From Rhodobacteraceae bacterium Alg231-30 (GTDB lineage: Bacteria; Pseudomonadota; Alphaproteobacteria; Rhodobacterales; Rhodobacteraceae), in the NCBI GenBank assembly GCA_900143615.1, contig FREU01000002.1:786663-850662 (forward strand): DNA of 64,000 nucleotides, in the 5' to 3' direction. The notes beneath the pieces were generated by a model that did no database searches, was not told where the DNA came from, and saw nothing but the letters and a program-made list of their open reading frames with translations. Positions within the stretch are counted from its first letter, which is position 1; the number at the start of each line of letters is the position of its first letter. The translations under genes were made by a program, and so were the position numbers. This document shows, piece by piece, positions 56,248-64,000 of this stretch.

Positions 56248-57405
56248 CTAGTCGACCAACAATTCGGCAAGTACAGAATTCAAAACCATACGGCCTTTGG
56301 GCAGCACCATTAGTCGATGGTTGGTCAGGTCGACAAATCCAAGGTTGAGTAGATTGTCCAATCGTTGTTTGTTCAATGACGATCCGGACAAGGCGCTAAA
56401 TCGGTTCAGGTCTACGCCTTCGGTCAGCCGTAGCCCCATCATCAGAAACTCGGATGCCTGATCGGGAAGGGCAATCGCTTCGCGCGGTTTTTCACCGTTG
56501 CCACCTTCAATAGCGTCCAACCACTTGGTTGGGTTGCGCCATGCTTCGATGGCATGTCGAGTGCCATTCAAAGTCAGCCGCGCATGGGCTCCAGGACCAA
56601 TGCCCGCGTAATCACCATAGCGCCAATAGATTTGGTTATGGCGGGATTCAGAACCAATGGCGGCGTAGTTGGACACCTCGTAGGGCAACATGCCGGCCTT
56701 GGCGCAAATCTCTTGCGTGACCTCATACATGTCTGCAGCCAGCTCATCTTCGGGCAACCCGCGCAATTTGCCGCGCTCATATCGGTCACCAAAAGCTGTG
56801 CCTTGCTCAACAGTCAGCTGATAAAGAGACAGGTGATCGATGGCCATCGAGAGGGCTTCGTTGAGCTCGCTGGTCCAAGCGTCTAGCGTTTGATTTTGTC
56901 GGGCATAGATCAGATCAAAGCTGACTCGGTCAAAAGTTTTACGCGCAATATCAAATGCTTGCCGCGCTTCCGCGACAGAATGAATACGGCCCAAGCGTTG
57001 TAGATCAGCGTCGTTTAGCGCCTGAATGCCCATGGAAATCCGGTTCACGCCACCGTCGCGATAGCCAACAAAACGGCCCGCTTCGACCGATCCGGGATTG
57101 GCTTCCAGCGTCACTTCCATATCGTTTGAGGTGGGCCACAGCTTGCGTACACGTTCCAAAATGGCGGCAACCACGTCAGGATGCATTAAGCTGGGCGTGC
57201 CGCCGCCAAAGAAAACCGTGTTTAAAACCCGATCTGGAACCTCGGCGGCAACGCGGTCAAGTTCGCCTAAATAGGCTCTAAGCCAGCGAAATTGGTCGAT
57301 TTCACGGGAAACATGGCTGTTAAAATCGCAATAGGGGCATTTAGCCTGACAGAAAGGCCAATGGATGTAGAGACCAAAGCCCCCGTTTTGCCAATCTTCA
57401 GCCAA
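56248..57405 (-). CDS. hemW: HemW, heme-binding radical SAM protein
   Basis: Radical SAM protein related to HemN, now thought to act as a heme chaperone rather than a coproporphyrinogen dehydrogenase. 385 aa. The radical SAM cysteines are C19, C23 and C26 (CQAKCPYCDF), followed by FFGGGTPSLM. The start is TTG at 57405, overlapping rdgB by 8 bases; no better start fits. rdgB-hemW pairing is common in alphaproteobacteria. Confidence 0.92.
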   Translation of the reverse strand: MAEDWQNGGFGLYIHWPFCQAKCPYCDFNSHVSREIDQFRWLRAYLGELDRVAAEVPDRVLNTVFFGGGTPSLMHPDVVAAILERVRKLWPTSNDMEVTLEANPGSVEAGRFVGYRDGGVNRISMGIQALNDADLQRLGRIHSVAEARQAFDIARKTFDRVSFDLIYARQNQTLDAWTSELNEALSMAIDHLSLYQLTVEQGTAFGDRYERGKLRGLPEDELAADMYEVTQEICAKAGMLPYEVSNYAAIGSESRHNQIYWRYGDYAGIGPGAHARLTLNGTRHAIEAWRNPTKWLDAIEGGNGEKPREAIALPDQASEFLMMGLRLTEGVDLNRFSALSGSSLNKQRLDNLLNLGFVDLTNHRLMVLPKGRMVLNSVLAELLVD

Positions 57406-58006
57406 AACAACCCGCCACGAATGCTTCGACTGCCTTGCCGCGGTGGCTGATCTTGTTCTTTTCCCAACGATCCATCTCGGCGAATGTCACGTCATATCCG
57501 TCGGGAACAAACATCGGATCGTAGCCAAAACCGTCTTTGCCGCGCATCGGCCACACAAGATGTCCAGGGGCGACGCCCTCGAACACTTCGTCGTGACCGT
57601 CCGGCCATGCCAGAACCAAGGTGCTGCGGAATTGCGCCAAGCGGGGATGAGGCGCATTAGCTGCCTCAAGCTCGTTATGGGCGCGGGTCATGGCCATGAC
57701 AAAATCACGGCCATTTCCGGTTTCGGCCCAATCGGCGGTGTAGACACCCGGCGCGCCGTTCAGTGCGTCGATTGTAATGCCGCTGTCATCAGAAAGGGCA
57801 GGGAGCCCAGTCGCCTGAGCGGCGGCATGGGCTTTGATGCGGGCGTTGCCGACAAAGGTATCTTCGGTTTCTTCCGGTTCCGGCAGATCCATCTCGGCTG
57901 CGCCAATCACGCTCACGCCAAAAGGCTCAAGCAGGTGGATCATTTCCTCCAACTTGCCCTTGTTGTGCGTCGCCATCAGAAGTTTTTTGTCGGCAAATTT
58001 ACGCAT
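57398..58006 (-). CDS. rdgB: RdgB/HAM1 dITP/XTP pyrophosphatase
   Basis: Removes deaminated purine nucleotides from the pool. 202 aa, normal length. Family segments: MATHNKGKLEEM, ALSDDSGITIDALNGAPGVYTADWA, and GKDGFGYDPMFVPDG, ending near KISHRGKA. ATG at 58006 overlaps the rph stop by one base (TGATG). Confidence 0.97.
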   Translation of the reverse strand: MRKFADKKLLMATHNKGKLEEMIHLLEPFGVSVIGAAEMDLPEPEETEDTFVGNARIKAHAAAQATGLPALSDDSGITIDALNGAPGVYTADWAETGNGRDFVMAMTRAHNELEAANAPHPRLAQFRSTLVLAWPDGHDEVFEGVAPGHLVWPMRGKDGFGYDPMFVPDGYDVTFAEMDRWEKNKISHRGKAVEAFVAGCFG

Positions 58007-58719
58007 CAGGCTGTGGCCGCCAATTGCATCGCAACCAATTCGTCGACGCCTTTTTCAGCCAAATCGAGCAGTTGATTCATCTGATCACGCGAATAAGTGG
58101 AGCCTTCGGCGCTCATCTGGGTTTCGATCATCTGTTTGTTACCCAGCATGATAAAGTTGCCATCAACACCGGCTTCGCTGTCTTCAGGGTAGTCAAGATC
58201 CAATACTGGCTGTCCGGCATAGATGCCACAGGACACCGCAGCGACCGGCGAAATCAGCGGATCAGAGATCACATCGCCCGCTTTGATCAGCTTGTTAACG
58301 GCCAGTTTCAGAGCCACCCAACCGCCAGTGATTGACGCACAACGGGTACCGCCGTCAGCTTGGATAACGTCACAGTCGACAGTGATTTGACGCTCGCCCA
58401 AGGCGACGCGATCCACGCCAGCGCGTAGGCTACGACCGATAAGCCTTTGAATTTCAACAGTTCTTCCACCCTGCTTGCCTGCGGTGGCCTCGCGGCGCAT
58501 GCGGCTGGTGGTGGAGCGCGGCAGCATGCCGTATTCCGCAGTGACCCACCCAAGACCAGAGCCTTTGATGAATGGGGGCACGCGGTTTTCCAAAGTCGCG
58601 GTGCACAACACATGGGTGTCGCCCATCTTGATCATACAGGACCCTTCGGCGTGTTTGGTCACGTCGATATCGATCGAGACTTGGCGCATTTCATTAAGCT
58701 GACGTCCAGAGGGGCGCAT
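58006..58719 (-). CDS. rph: Ribonuclease PH
   Basis: Phosphate-dependent 3'-5' exoribonuclease that trims tRNA precursors. 237 aa, normal length. Opening [13 protein letters not shown], the [17 protein letters not shown] segment, and [12 protein letters not shown] at 58719. It is the first gene of the rph-rdgB-hemW-DUF454 run and diverges from hrcA across 129 bases. Confidence 0.97.
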   Translation of the reverse strand: MRPSGRQLNEMRQVSIDIDVTKHAEGSCMIKMGDTHVLCTATLENRVPPFIKGSGLGWVTAEYGMLPRSTTSRMRREATAGKQGGRTVEIQRLIGRSLRAGVDRVALGERQITVDCDVIQADGGTRCASITGGWVALKLAVNKLIKAGDVISDPLISPVAAVSCGIYAGQPVLDLDYPEDSEAGVDGNFIMLGNKQMIETQMSAEGSTYSRDQMNQLLDLAEKGVDELVAMQLAATA

Positions 58720-58784
58720 GGCAGATATCCTTATACTGTTTGGGCATGGGCATACTCGGGCGGGCAGGGGTCGCGCAACCCCGA

Positions 58785-58814
58785 TTGACCTTTGTGGTGC
58801 AGGGCTTTTAATGA
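58785..58814 (+). promoter_or_regulatory. Possible promoter of hrcA-grpE
   Basis: TTGACC (58785-58790) and TAATGA (58809-58814) with an 18-base spacer lie 35 bases before the hrcA start. I found no CIRCE repeat in the divergent gap, so the regulation of this operon is open. Confidence 0.3.
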
Positions 58815-58848
58815 AGACTGCAAGGCGTGGGGCGATGACAGACCAGAC

Positions 58849-59913
58849 ATGACAGATAGTACAAGAATTCTTGAAGAAATGAACGACCGCTCACGTGAAG
58901 TGTTTCGCCGTGTGGTCGAGGGCTATCTTGAAACCGGCGACCCGGTTGGCTCACGCACCTTGACGCGCTCGCTCAGCGAAAAGGTCAGCGCAGCCACAAT
59001 TCGCAACGTGATGCAGGATCTTGAACATCTTGGTCTGCTCGACAGCCCCCATATTTCCGCTGGTCGCATCCCGACGCAGGTTGGATTGCGGATGTTTGTC
59101 GATGGTCTGCTGGAAGTGGGCGATTTGGACCAAACAGACCGTAAAAAGATCGACGCAACGCTGGGGGATAACGCCGGTGATGTCGGATCGATGCTGGATC
59201 GGGTTAGTACGGCGTTGTCGGGCGTGACACACGGAGCGTCTCTGGTTTTGGCGCCCAAGCATGAGGCGCCCATCAAACACATCGAATTCGTGAGCCTTGC
59301 TCATGACCGCGCCTTGGTCGTGCTGGTGTTTGCTGATGGTCATGTGGAAAACCGTCTGTTCACGCCGCCAGTTGGTCAAACACCCAGCTCGTTGCGCGAG
59401 GCGGCGAATTTCTTAAATGCGGTGGCCGAGGGGCGCACGTTGTCTGAGTTGCAGTCCGCAGTGCGCAAAGAAATCGAAAACCGCCGTCAGGAAATCGACA
59501 GCCTGGCGCGCGATATGGTGGAAAACGGTCTTGCGCTTTGGGCGGATGATGGTGAGCAGCAAGAGCGTTTGATTGTGCGTGGACGGGCGAATCTTTTGGG
59601 TTCGGATGAGGAAGAAGGCGATCTGGATCGTATCAGAACGCTGTTTGATGACCTCGAACGCAAGCGGGACATCGCCGATTTTCTGGAACTTGCCGAACAA
59701 GGCGACGGTGTGCGCATTTTTATTGGCTCAGAGAACAAACTTTTTTCACTTTCGGGTTCCTCTTTGGTGGTTTCCCCATATATGAACGCTGATCGTAAGA
59801 TCGTGGGTGCTGTCGGGGTCATCGGACCCAAGCGCCTAAACTATGGACGTATCGTGCCGATCGTGGATTACACGGCACAGCTGGTTGGCAAATTGATCGC
59901 TGACCGCGGTTAG
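58849..59913 (+). CDS. hrcA: HrcA, heat-inducible transcription repressor
   Basis: Repressor of chaperonin genes through CIRCE operators in many bacteria. 354 aa, normal length. N-terminal winged helix ([42 protein letters not shown]), then a GAF-like part. ATG at 58849. It is 9 bases before grpE, so it should be co-expressed. No CIRCE was seen upstream. Confidence 0.94.
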   Translation: MTDSTRILEEMNDRSREVFRRVVEGYLETGDPVGSRTLTRSLSEKVSAATIRNVMQDLEHLGLLDSPHISAGRIPTQVGLRMFVDGLLEVGDLDQTDRKKIDATLGDNAGDVGSMLDRVSTALSGVTHGASLVLAPKHEAPIKHIEFVSLAHDRALVVLVFADGHVENRLFTPPVGQTPSSLREAANFLNAVAEGRTLSELQSAVRKEIENRRQEIDSLARDMVENGLALWADDGEQQERLIVRGRANLLGSDEEEGDLDRIRTLFDDLERKRDIADFLELAEQGDGVRIFIGSENKLFSLSGSSLVVSPYMNADRKIVGAVGVIGPKRLNYGRIVPIVDYTAQLVGKLIADRG

Positions 59914-59922
59914 AGGTGAGAA

Positions 59923-60483
59923 ATGGCAGACCCGAAAGAAAACGAATTTCTGGACGATATCGCTGACGCTGAAGCTGAGGAATTTGCTCAGAGCCTTGAC
60001 GAGCTTGATGATGAAGCCGTCGAGATTGACTCGCTTCGTGCCGAACGTGATGAGATGAAAGACCGCTGGATGCGCGCATTGGCAGATGCCGAAAACGTGC
60101 GCAAACGTGGCGAACGCACCCGTCGTGAAGCCGAGCAATATGGCGGCTCTAAACTGGCTCGGGACATGCTGCCGGTGTTTGACAACATGAAGCGTGCTGT
60201 TGAAACCATTACAGACGAGCAAAAAGAAGCGGCATCCGCCTTGATCGAAGGTATCGAGCTGACAATGCGCGAGCTGGTCAAAGTGTTCGGCAAACATGGT
60301 ATCGAGATCGTATCCCCAGAAGTAGGCGACAAGTTCGATCCCAACGTTCACGAAGCAATGTTTGAGGCTCCGGTGCCTGGAACCAAGGCTGGTGAAATCA
60401 TCGATGTATCCGCCCAAGGCTTTATGTTGCACGACCGTTTGTTGCGGCCCGCAAAGGTCGGAGTTTCTTCAAATCTCGGCTAA
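59923..60483 (+). CDS. grpE: GrpE, nucleotide exchange factor for DnaK
   Basis: Releases ADP from DnaK. 186 aa, normal length. Acidic N-terminal coiled coil followed by RDEMKDRWMRALADAENVRKRGERTR, the LPVFDNMKRAVE segment and the C-terminal beta domain signature GIEIVSPEVGDKFDPNVHEAM. ATG at 59923 after GAGGTGAG. Transcribed with hrcA; a terminator follows. Confidence 0.97.
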   Translation: MADPKENEFLDDIADAEAEEFAQSLDELDDEAVEIDSLRAERDEMKDRWMRALADAENVRKRGERTRREAEQYGGSKLARDMLPVFDNMKRAVETITDEQKEAASALIEGIELTMRELVKVFGKHGIEIVSPEVGDKFDPNVHEAMFEAPVPGTKAGEIIDVSAQGFMLHDRLLRPAKVGVSSNLG

Positions 60484-60508
60484 ACATCGCCTAAAGAACT
60501 TGTTAGAA

Positions 60509-60534
60509 GGCTCTCGAATACTCGGGAGCCTTTT
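60509..60534 (+). terminator. Terminator after grpE, also carrying a ribosome binding site
   Basis: GGCTCTCGA / TCGGGAGCC pairs over nine positions with a T-G wobble and a short loop, followed by TTTT. The GGGAG in the 3' arm is spaced well from TTG at 60538 of the next gene, so the hairpin arm may double as its Shine-Dalgarno. Confidence 0.78.
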
Positions 60535-60537
60535 GCT

Positions 60538-61536
60538 TTGCGCCAGACGCTGATCCTTTTAGCTTCGCTATGGTTTACATGGATATCCCCAGCAAATGCT
60601 CAGGTTTATCCAGACTACCACGAAGTCTACATCAATGATTTTGCACGACTTTTGTCTCAGGTGGACAAGGAAAGGATTCGTGGCAAGCTACGCAATCTCA
60701 AAGAAGAAACAGGCATTGAATTCACTGTCGTCACGTTGGGATCCAAAGAAACTGTCGGTCATCACGCTACAATCGAATCTCTAGCGACAGGTTTGTTCAA
60801 TCACTGGGGTGTCGGCGATCCATTTCGCAATGATGGCATCATGATGTTGGTCATCAGTGAAGACCGCGCGCTACGTATCGAGATCGGATCCGGCTATACC
60901 GTGACCGTAGATGACACAATGAAAGATTTGATTGAGCAAGATATTCTACCTCAGTTTCGCTCGGGAGATTTCACCAGCGGCATTGAGGAAGGTGTTGATA
61001 CCATCATTTATAAATTGACGGATCAATGGCCGGATGAACAGCGCCAGCAAAGGGTTCCCACAAATATAGAAATCTTCGTCAACAAGATTGGGGCCTGGTT
61101 CTATGTGGTCTTGGCTCCGATTTTTCTTGTTATTGTGCGAATCTACCGTGAGCGACAGCGCAACAGACCAAGAGCTTGTCCTCGTGACGGCCTGTTGATG
61201 GTTCGCTTGGATGAAGACTTGGATGATAGCCATTTAGAAAATGGCCAGCAGACCGAAGAACACCTCAAGTCTGTGGATCACGACGTCTGGAGTTGCGCCA
61301 AATGTGATCACGTGACCATCGAAGCGTATAAGACGTGGTTTAGCAAATGTGGCGCGTGCCGCAGTTGTGGCTACCGGACGGTTGAGGGGGATACCACTAT
61401 TCTGAAATTCGCCACGACATCATCACAAGGCAGCAAGCGGATCGACTATTACTGTCACCATTGCAACGACGCCTGGAGCGCGACACATTCTATCCCACGA
61501 TTGTCGGAGTCCTCAGGCCCTTCTTCGTCGTCCTAG
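60538..61536 (+). CDS. TPM-domain membrane protein, possibly cut short by an in-frame amber codon
   Basis: 332 aa. A signal peptide (about 1-21, ISPANA) precedes a TPM domain (about 25-150: VYINDFARLLSQVDKERIRGKLRNL, GDPFRNDGIMMLVISEDRALRIEIGSGY). A membrane segment is at about 187-205, then a cysteine-rich part with CxxC pairs (CAKCDH, CGACRSCGY, CHHC). The frame stops at TAG (61534-61536) inside the Ser/Gly tail. After it the same frame continues as FYGGGSSFGGGASGSW and a TGA at 61585, the usual tail of the family. The start is TTG at 60538. Confidence 0.78.
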   Translation: MRQTLILLASLWFTWISPANAQVYPDYHEVYINDFARLLSQVDKERIRGKLRNLKEETGIEFTVVTLGSKETVGHHATIESLATGLFNHWGVGDPFRNDGIMMLVISEDRALRIEIGSGYTVTVDDTMKDLIEQDILPQFRSGDFTSGIEEGVDTIIYKLTDQWPDEQRQQRVPTNIEIFVNKIGAWFYVVLAPIFLVIVRIYRERQRNRPRACPRDGLLMVRLDEDLDDSHLENGQQTEEHLKSVDHDVWSCAKCDHVTIEAYKTWFSKCGACRSCGYRTVEGDTTILKFATTSSQGSKRIDYYCHHCNDAWSATHSIPRLSESSGPSSSS

Positions 61537-61591
61537 TTCTATGGTGGTGGCTCATCCTTTGGTGGCGGTGCATCTGGAAGCTGGTGACACC

Positions 61592-64000
61592 TTACCCCTC
61601 ACTCAGAGCTTTCAGCTCATAGATCAAATCCAACGCCGCTTTGGGTGAGAGTGTATCCGGATGAATGTCCTCAAGTTTTTGCTCGACTTCTGAAGGGCCT
61701 TTCGAGGCCACCATCGCCGCAGGCGCAGGTGTGACAGCAAACAGCGGTAGATCATCGATCAGGGCTTTGTGGGTTGCTCCCTCGCGCTCGCCCTTTTCTA
61801 GAGCCTCAAGCACGGTACGCGCGCGCTCAACCACTGCTGCGGGCAACCCGGCTAGCTGAGCAACCTGCACACCATAAGACCGATCAGCGGCGCCCTGTTT
61901 GACCTCATGCAGGAAGATCACTTCACCTTCCCATTCGCGCACCGTCACGGTGGCATTGTCCACGCCCGCCATCTTGCCCGCCAACTGCGTCATCTCGTGA
62001 TAATGCGTGGCAAACAGTGCGCGCGATTTGTTTACATCATGCAGATGCTCCAAAGTCGCCCAAGCGATCGACAAACCATCATAGGTGGCGGTGCCTCGGC
62101 CAATTTCATCCAGAATAACTAGCGCGCGGTCGTCAGCTTGGTTCAAAATAGCGGCTGTTTCCACCATCTCGACCATAAAGGTCGACCGACCCCGTGCCAG
62201 ATCATCTGACGCCCCTACGCGGCTGAACAACTGGCTGACCAACCCGATCCGGGCCTTATCCGCAGGCACAAAGCTCCCCATCTGCGCCAATAGCGCGATA
62301 AGAGCGTTTTGGCGCAGGAAAGTCGATTTACCCGCCATGTTCGGACCGGTCAGCAACCAGATATTGGCAACGTCCTGACCGGACAAGTCACAATCATTGG
62401 CCACAAAGGGATCACCCGACTTTCGCAGCGCGGCTTCGACAACCGGATGCCGCCCGCCTTCAATGGCAAAATCTCGGCTTTCGTTGACCTCTGGACAGGT
62501 CCAGTTTTCCGTGGACGCAAGCTCAGCCATCGCTGCCGCCAGATCAAATTCGGCTAATCCCTTTGAGGCGCCGGCGACCTGTGCTGATTTTTCCAAAATA
62601 GCATCTTTTAGGCTGGAATAGAGCCGCTTTTCGATTTCCAGTGCCCGATTGCCGGCGTTCAGAATCTTGGTTTCAAGCTCGCTCAGTTCAACAGTGGTAA
62701 ACCGGACTTGGTTGGCTGTGGTTTGGCGATGAATAAAGGTTTCATTCAACGGCGCAGACATCATGACGTCTGCATGTTTGGCAGTGGTGTCGATGAAATA
62801 ACCCAGCACATTGTTGTGCTTGATTTTGAGCGAGGTAATTCCTGTTTGCTCCGCATATTGCGCCTGCATCGCGGCAATCACACTGCGCCCCTCGTCGCGT
62901 AACTCGCGGCTTTCGTCGAGCTCTTGGTTATATCCCGGTGCGATGAATCCACCATCACGCGCCAACAGTGGTGGCTCTGCGATCAAGGCCTCATCAAGCA
63001 AGCTAAGAAGGTCTTCGTGCCCCTCAAGGTTTTTGCGTGCACTCTCCAAATCGGCGCTCAGCTCATCTGGATAGTCCCAGCCAGCGAGTTCTTCCGCCTG
63101 CGCCAACCCGTTGCGCACAGCGGCCAAATCACGTGGTCCACCCCGATCCAGAGCCAGACGAGACAGGGCGCGGTCCAGATCCGGCACTTTGCGCAAAGAC
63201 TCGCGCAATTGCTGGGCTAAATGACGTTGCGCGCACATGTAGGTGACTGACTGAAGCCTTTGTTGGATAACCTGCAGTCGCATCGATGGTGAGGACAGGC
63301 GTTGTTCCAGCAGACGCGCGCCGCTGGATGTGACTGTGCGATCAATTGTTGCCAACAGCGATCCGGCGCGCCCACCTGACAGGCTGGCGGTCAGCTCTAG
63401 ATTGCGACGGGTTGCAGCATCGATTTGCATCACACCTTGTGACGCTTCCCGCAACGGCGGTTGCAACAGCGGCAATTTCCCTTTCTGTGTGAGATCAAGG
63501 TAATCCACAATCGCGCCAAGCGCCCCAGCCTCAGCCCGCCCAAAGGTCCCAAAGGCTTCTAGCGATGCAGCCTTAAACAATCCCGAAACACGCTTTTCCG
63601 CCGAAACAGAGTCGAAACTGCCCCGTGAAACCGAGGTCAACGGTACACCCAGGTCTTCGCTGATGTTGACCAGCTCCAGCTCTTGGCCTTCTGCCACCAA
63701 CAACTCGCTGGGCGCCAGTCGGGCAAGTTCAGGCCCAAGACGCACGGGCGCAATCGCCATCACATGCAACGCACCGGTTGAAATATCAGCCCAAGCCAAA
63801 GCCGCTTCATCGCGCACAACTGCATAAGCTGCCAAAAAGTTGTGGCGTCGCGCATCCAACAGGCTGTCTTCGGTCAATGTGCCCGGCGTCACCAGCCGCA
63901 CAACATCGCGTTTTACAACGGCCTTGTAGCCGCGCTTTTTGGCTTCTGCGGGACTTTCCATCTGCTCACAGACCGCAACGCGAAAGCCTTTGCGGATCAA
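61592..64000 (-). CDS. mutS: MutS, DNA mismatch recognition protein (partial, N-terminus outside window)
   Basis: Recognises base mismatches and starts repair. About 802 C-terminal residues are present; the first roughly 70-85 lie beyond the window edge. Walker A is LTGPNMAGKSTFLRQ, the signature loop includes FMVEMVETAAIL, and Walker B is VILDEIGRGTATYDGLSIAW. The C-terminal DNA-binding clamp and helical regions are also present. The frame is continuous to the window end; an apparent start at 64000 is only the edge. Its stop is convergent with the TPM gene. Confidence 0.97.
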   Translation of the reverse strand: MIRKGFRVAVCEQMESPAEAKKRGYKAVVKRDVVRLVTPGTLTEDSLLDARRHNFLAAYAVVRDEAALAWADISTGALHVMAIAPVRLGPELARLAPSELLVAEGQELELVNISEDLGVPLTSVSRGSFDSVSAEKRVSGLFKAASLEAFGTFGRAEAGALGAIVDYLDLTQKGKLPLLQPPLREASQGVMQIDAATRRNLELTASLSGGRAGSLLATIDRTVTSSGARLLEQRLSSPSMRLQVIQQRLQSVTYMCAQRHLAQQLRESLRKVPDLDRALSRLALDRGGPRDLAAVRNGLAQAEELAGWDYPDELSADLESARKNLEGHEDLLSLLDEALIAEPPLLARDGGFIAPGYNQELDESRELRDEGRSVIAAMQAQYAEQTGITSLKIKHNNVLGYFIDTTAKHADVMMSAPLNETFIHRQTTANQVRFTTVELSELETKILNAGNRALEIEKRLYSSLKDAILEKSAQVAGASKGLAEFDLAAAMAELASTENWTCPEVNESRDFAIEGGRHPVVEAALRKSGDPFVANDCDLSGQDVANIWLLTGPNMAGKSTFLRQNALIALLAQMGSFVPADKARIGLVSQLFSRVGASDDLARGRSTFMVEMVETAAILNQADDRALVILDEIGRGTATYDGLSIAWATLEHLHDVNKSRALFATHYHEMTQLAGKMAGVDNATVTVREWEGEVIFLHEVKQGAADRSYGVQVAQLAGLPAAVVERARTVLEALEKGEREGATHKALIDDLPLFAVTPAPAAMVASKGPSEVEQKLEDIHPDTLSPKAALDLIYELKALSEG

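Noticed and set aside
58720..58848. CIRCE operator before hrcA
   Set aside because: I found no GCACTC-N9-GAGTGC repeat in the divergent gap.
61592..64000. A complete mutS starting at 64000
   Set aside because: The translation there begins in the middle of a conserved segment (GFRVAVCEQ), so the apparent start is only the window edge.
1..64000. tRNA, rRNA, CRISPR arrays, insertion sequences, prophage
   Set aside because: No cloverleaf-like, rRNA-like, repeat-spacer or transposase sequence was seen in the gaps; the spaces between genes are nearly all short.

Overview
The window reads as a chromosomal segment, around the replication origin, of a marine Roseobacter-type alphaproteobacterium (Rhodobacteraceae). 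The grounds are the redox system regB / senC-regA, an alphaproteobacterial AddAB recombinase, a heme operon hemD - Mic60-like - hemY, a TimA/Tim44-like gene, and the block maf | origin | hemJ - rho - mnmE - mnmG - rsmG - parA - parB with two perfect parS sites. No rRNA, tRNA, CRISPR array, prophage or insertion sequence was seen. Family names come from reading the translations, not from a database search.

Layout, left half. 1-2304 (minus): hslV, an aldo/keto reductase and the 5' part of hslU, joined by 4-nt overlaps. 2383-3345: an APH-fold kinase. 3342-13748 (minus): a PAS-only protein resembling DivL, then tsaE, an AmgK-like kinase, a MurU-like nucleotidyltransferase, addB, addA and trxA. 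13830-16552: regB diverging from senC-regA. 16703-20702: a leucine-dehydrogenase-type enzyme with a divergent Lrp regulator, a GNAT acetyltransferase, an HD protein and a GT8 glycosyltransferase. 20789-25308: a small secreted protein, ahcY, a DUF2853 gene, and a fusion of a capsule-synthesis-like domain with a second APH-like kinase. 25305-28503 (minus): tsaD, gpsA, a YciI protein, an EVE protein and a DUF1761 membrane protein. 28585-32249: hemD, Mic60-like, hemY.

Layout, right half. 32329-39061 (minus) looks like an accessory catabolic block: a carbamoyltransferase that resembles putrescine rather than ornithine transcarbamylase, two APC permeases, agmatine deiminase and a GcvA-like LysR regulator. 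Three gaps between its genes carry strong hairpins just after the upstream stop codon. 39572-41901: a lipoprotein hydrolase and an MFS transporter. 41898-44184 (minus): tim44-like, mltA, smr. 44288-45349: fxsA, secB. 45380-48120 (minus): maf, aroE, coaE, dnaQ. 48121-48533 is the probable chromosomal origin, with DnaA boxes and an AT-rich stretch. 48534-55904 is the hemJ-to-parB run. 55894-58719 (minus): rph, rdgB, hemW and a DUF454 gene. 58849-61536: hrcA, grpE and a TPM-domain protein interrupted by an in-frame amber codon. 61592-64000 (minus): mutS, cut by the window end.

Most of the window is dense core genome with many 1- to 8-nt overlaps. The points most worth following are the parS sites used as coding sequence at the 5' ends of mnmG and rsmG, the origin, the kinase-less DivL-like gene, the reductase inside hslVU, the two-domain fusion with an Asp-to-Glu change in its catalytic loop, the agmatine block with its hairpins, and the amber codon in the TPM gene.
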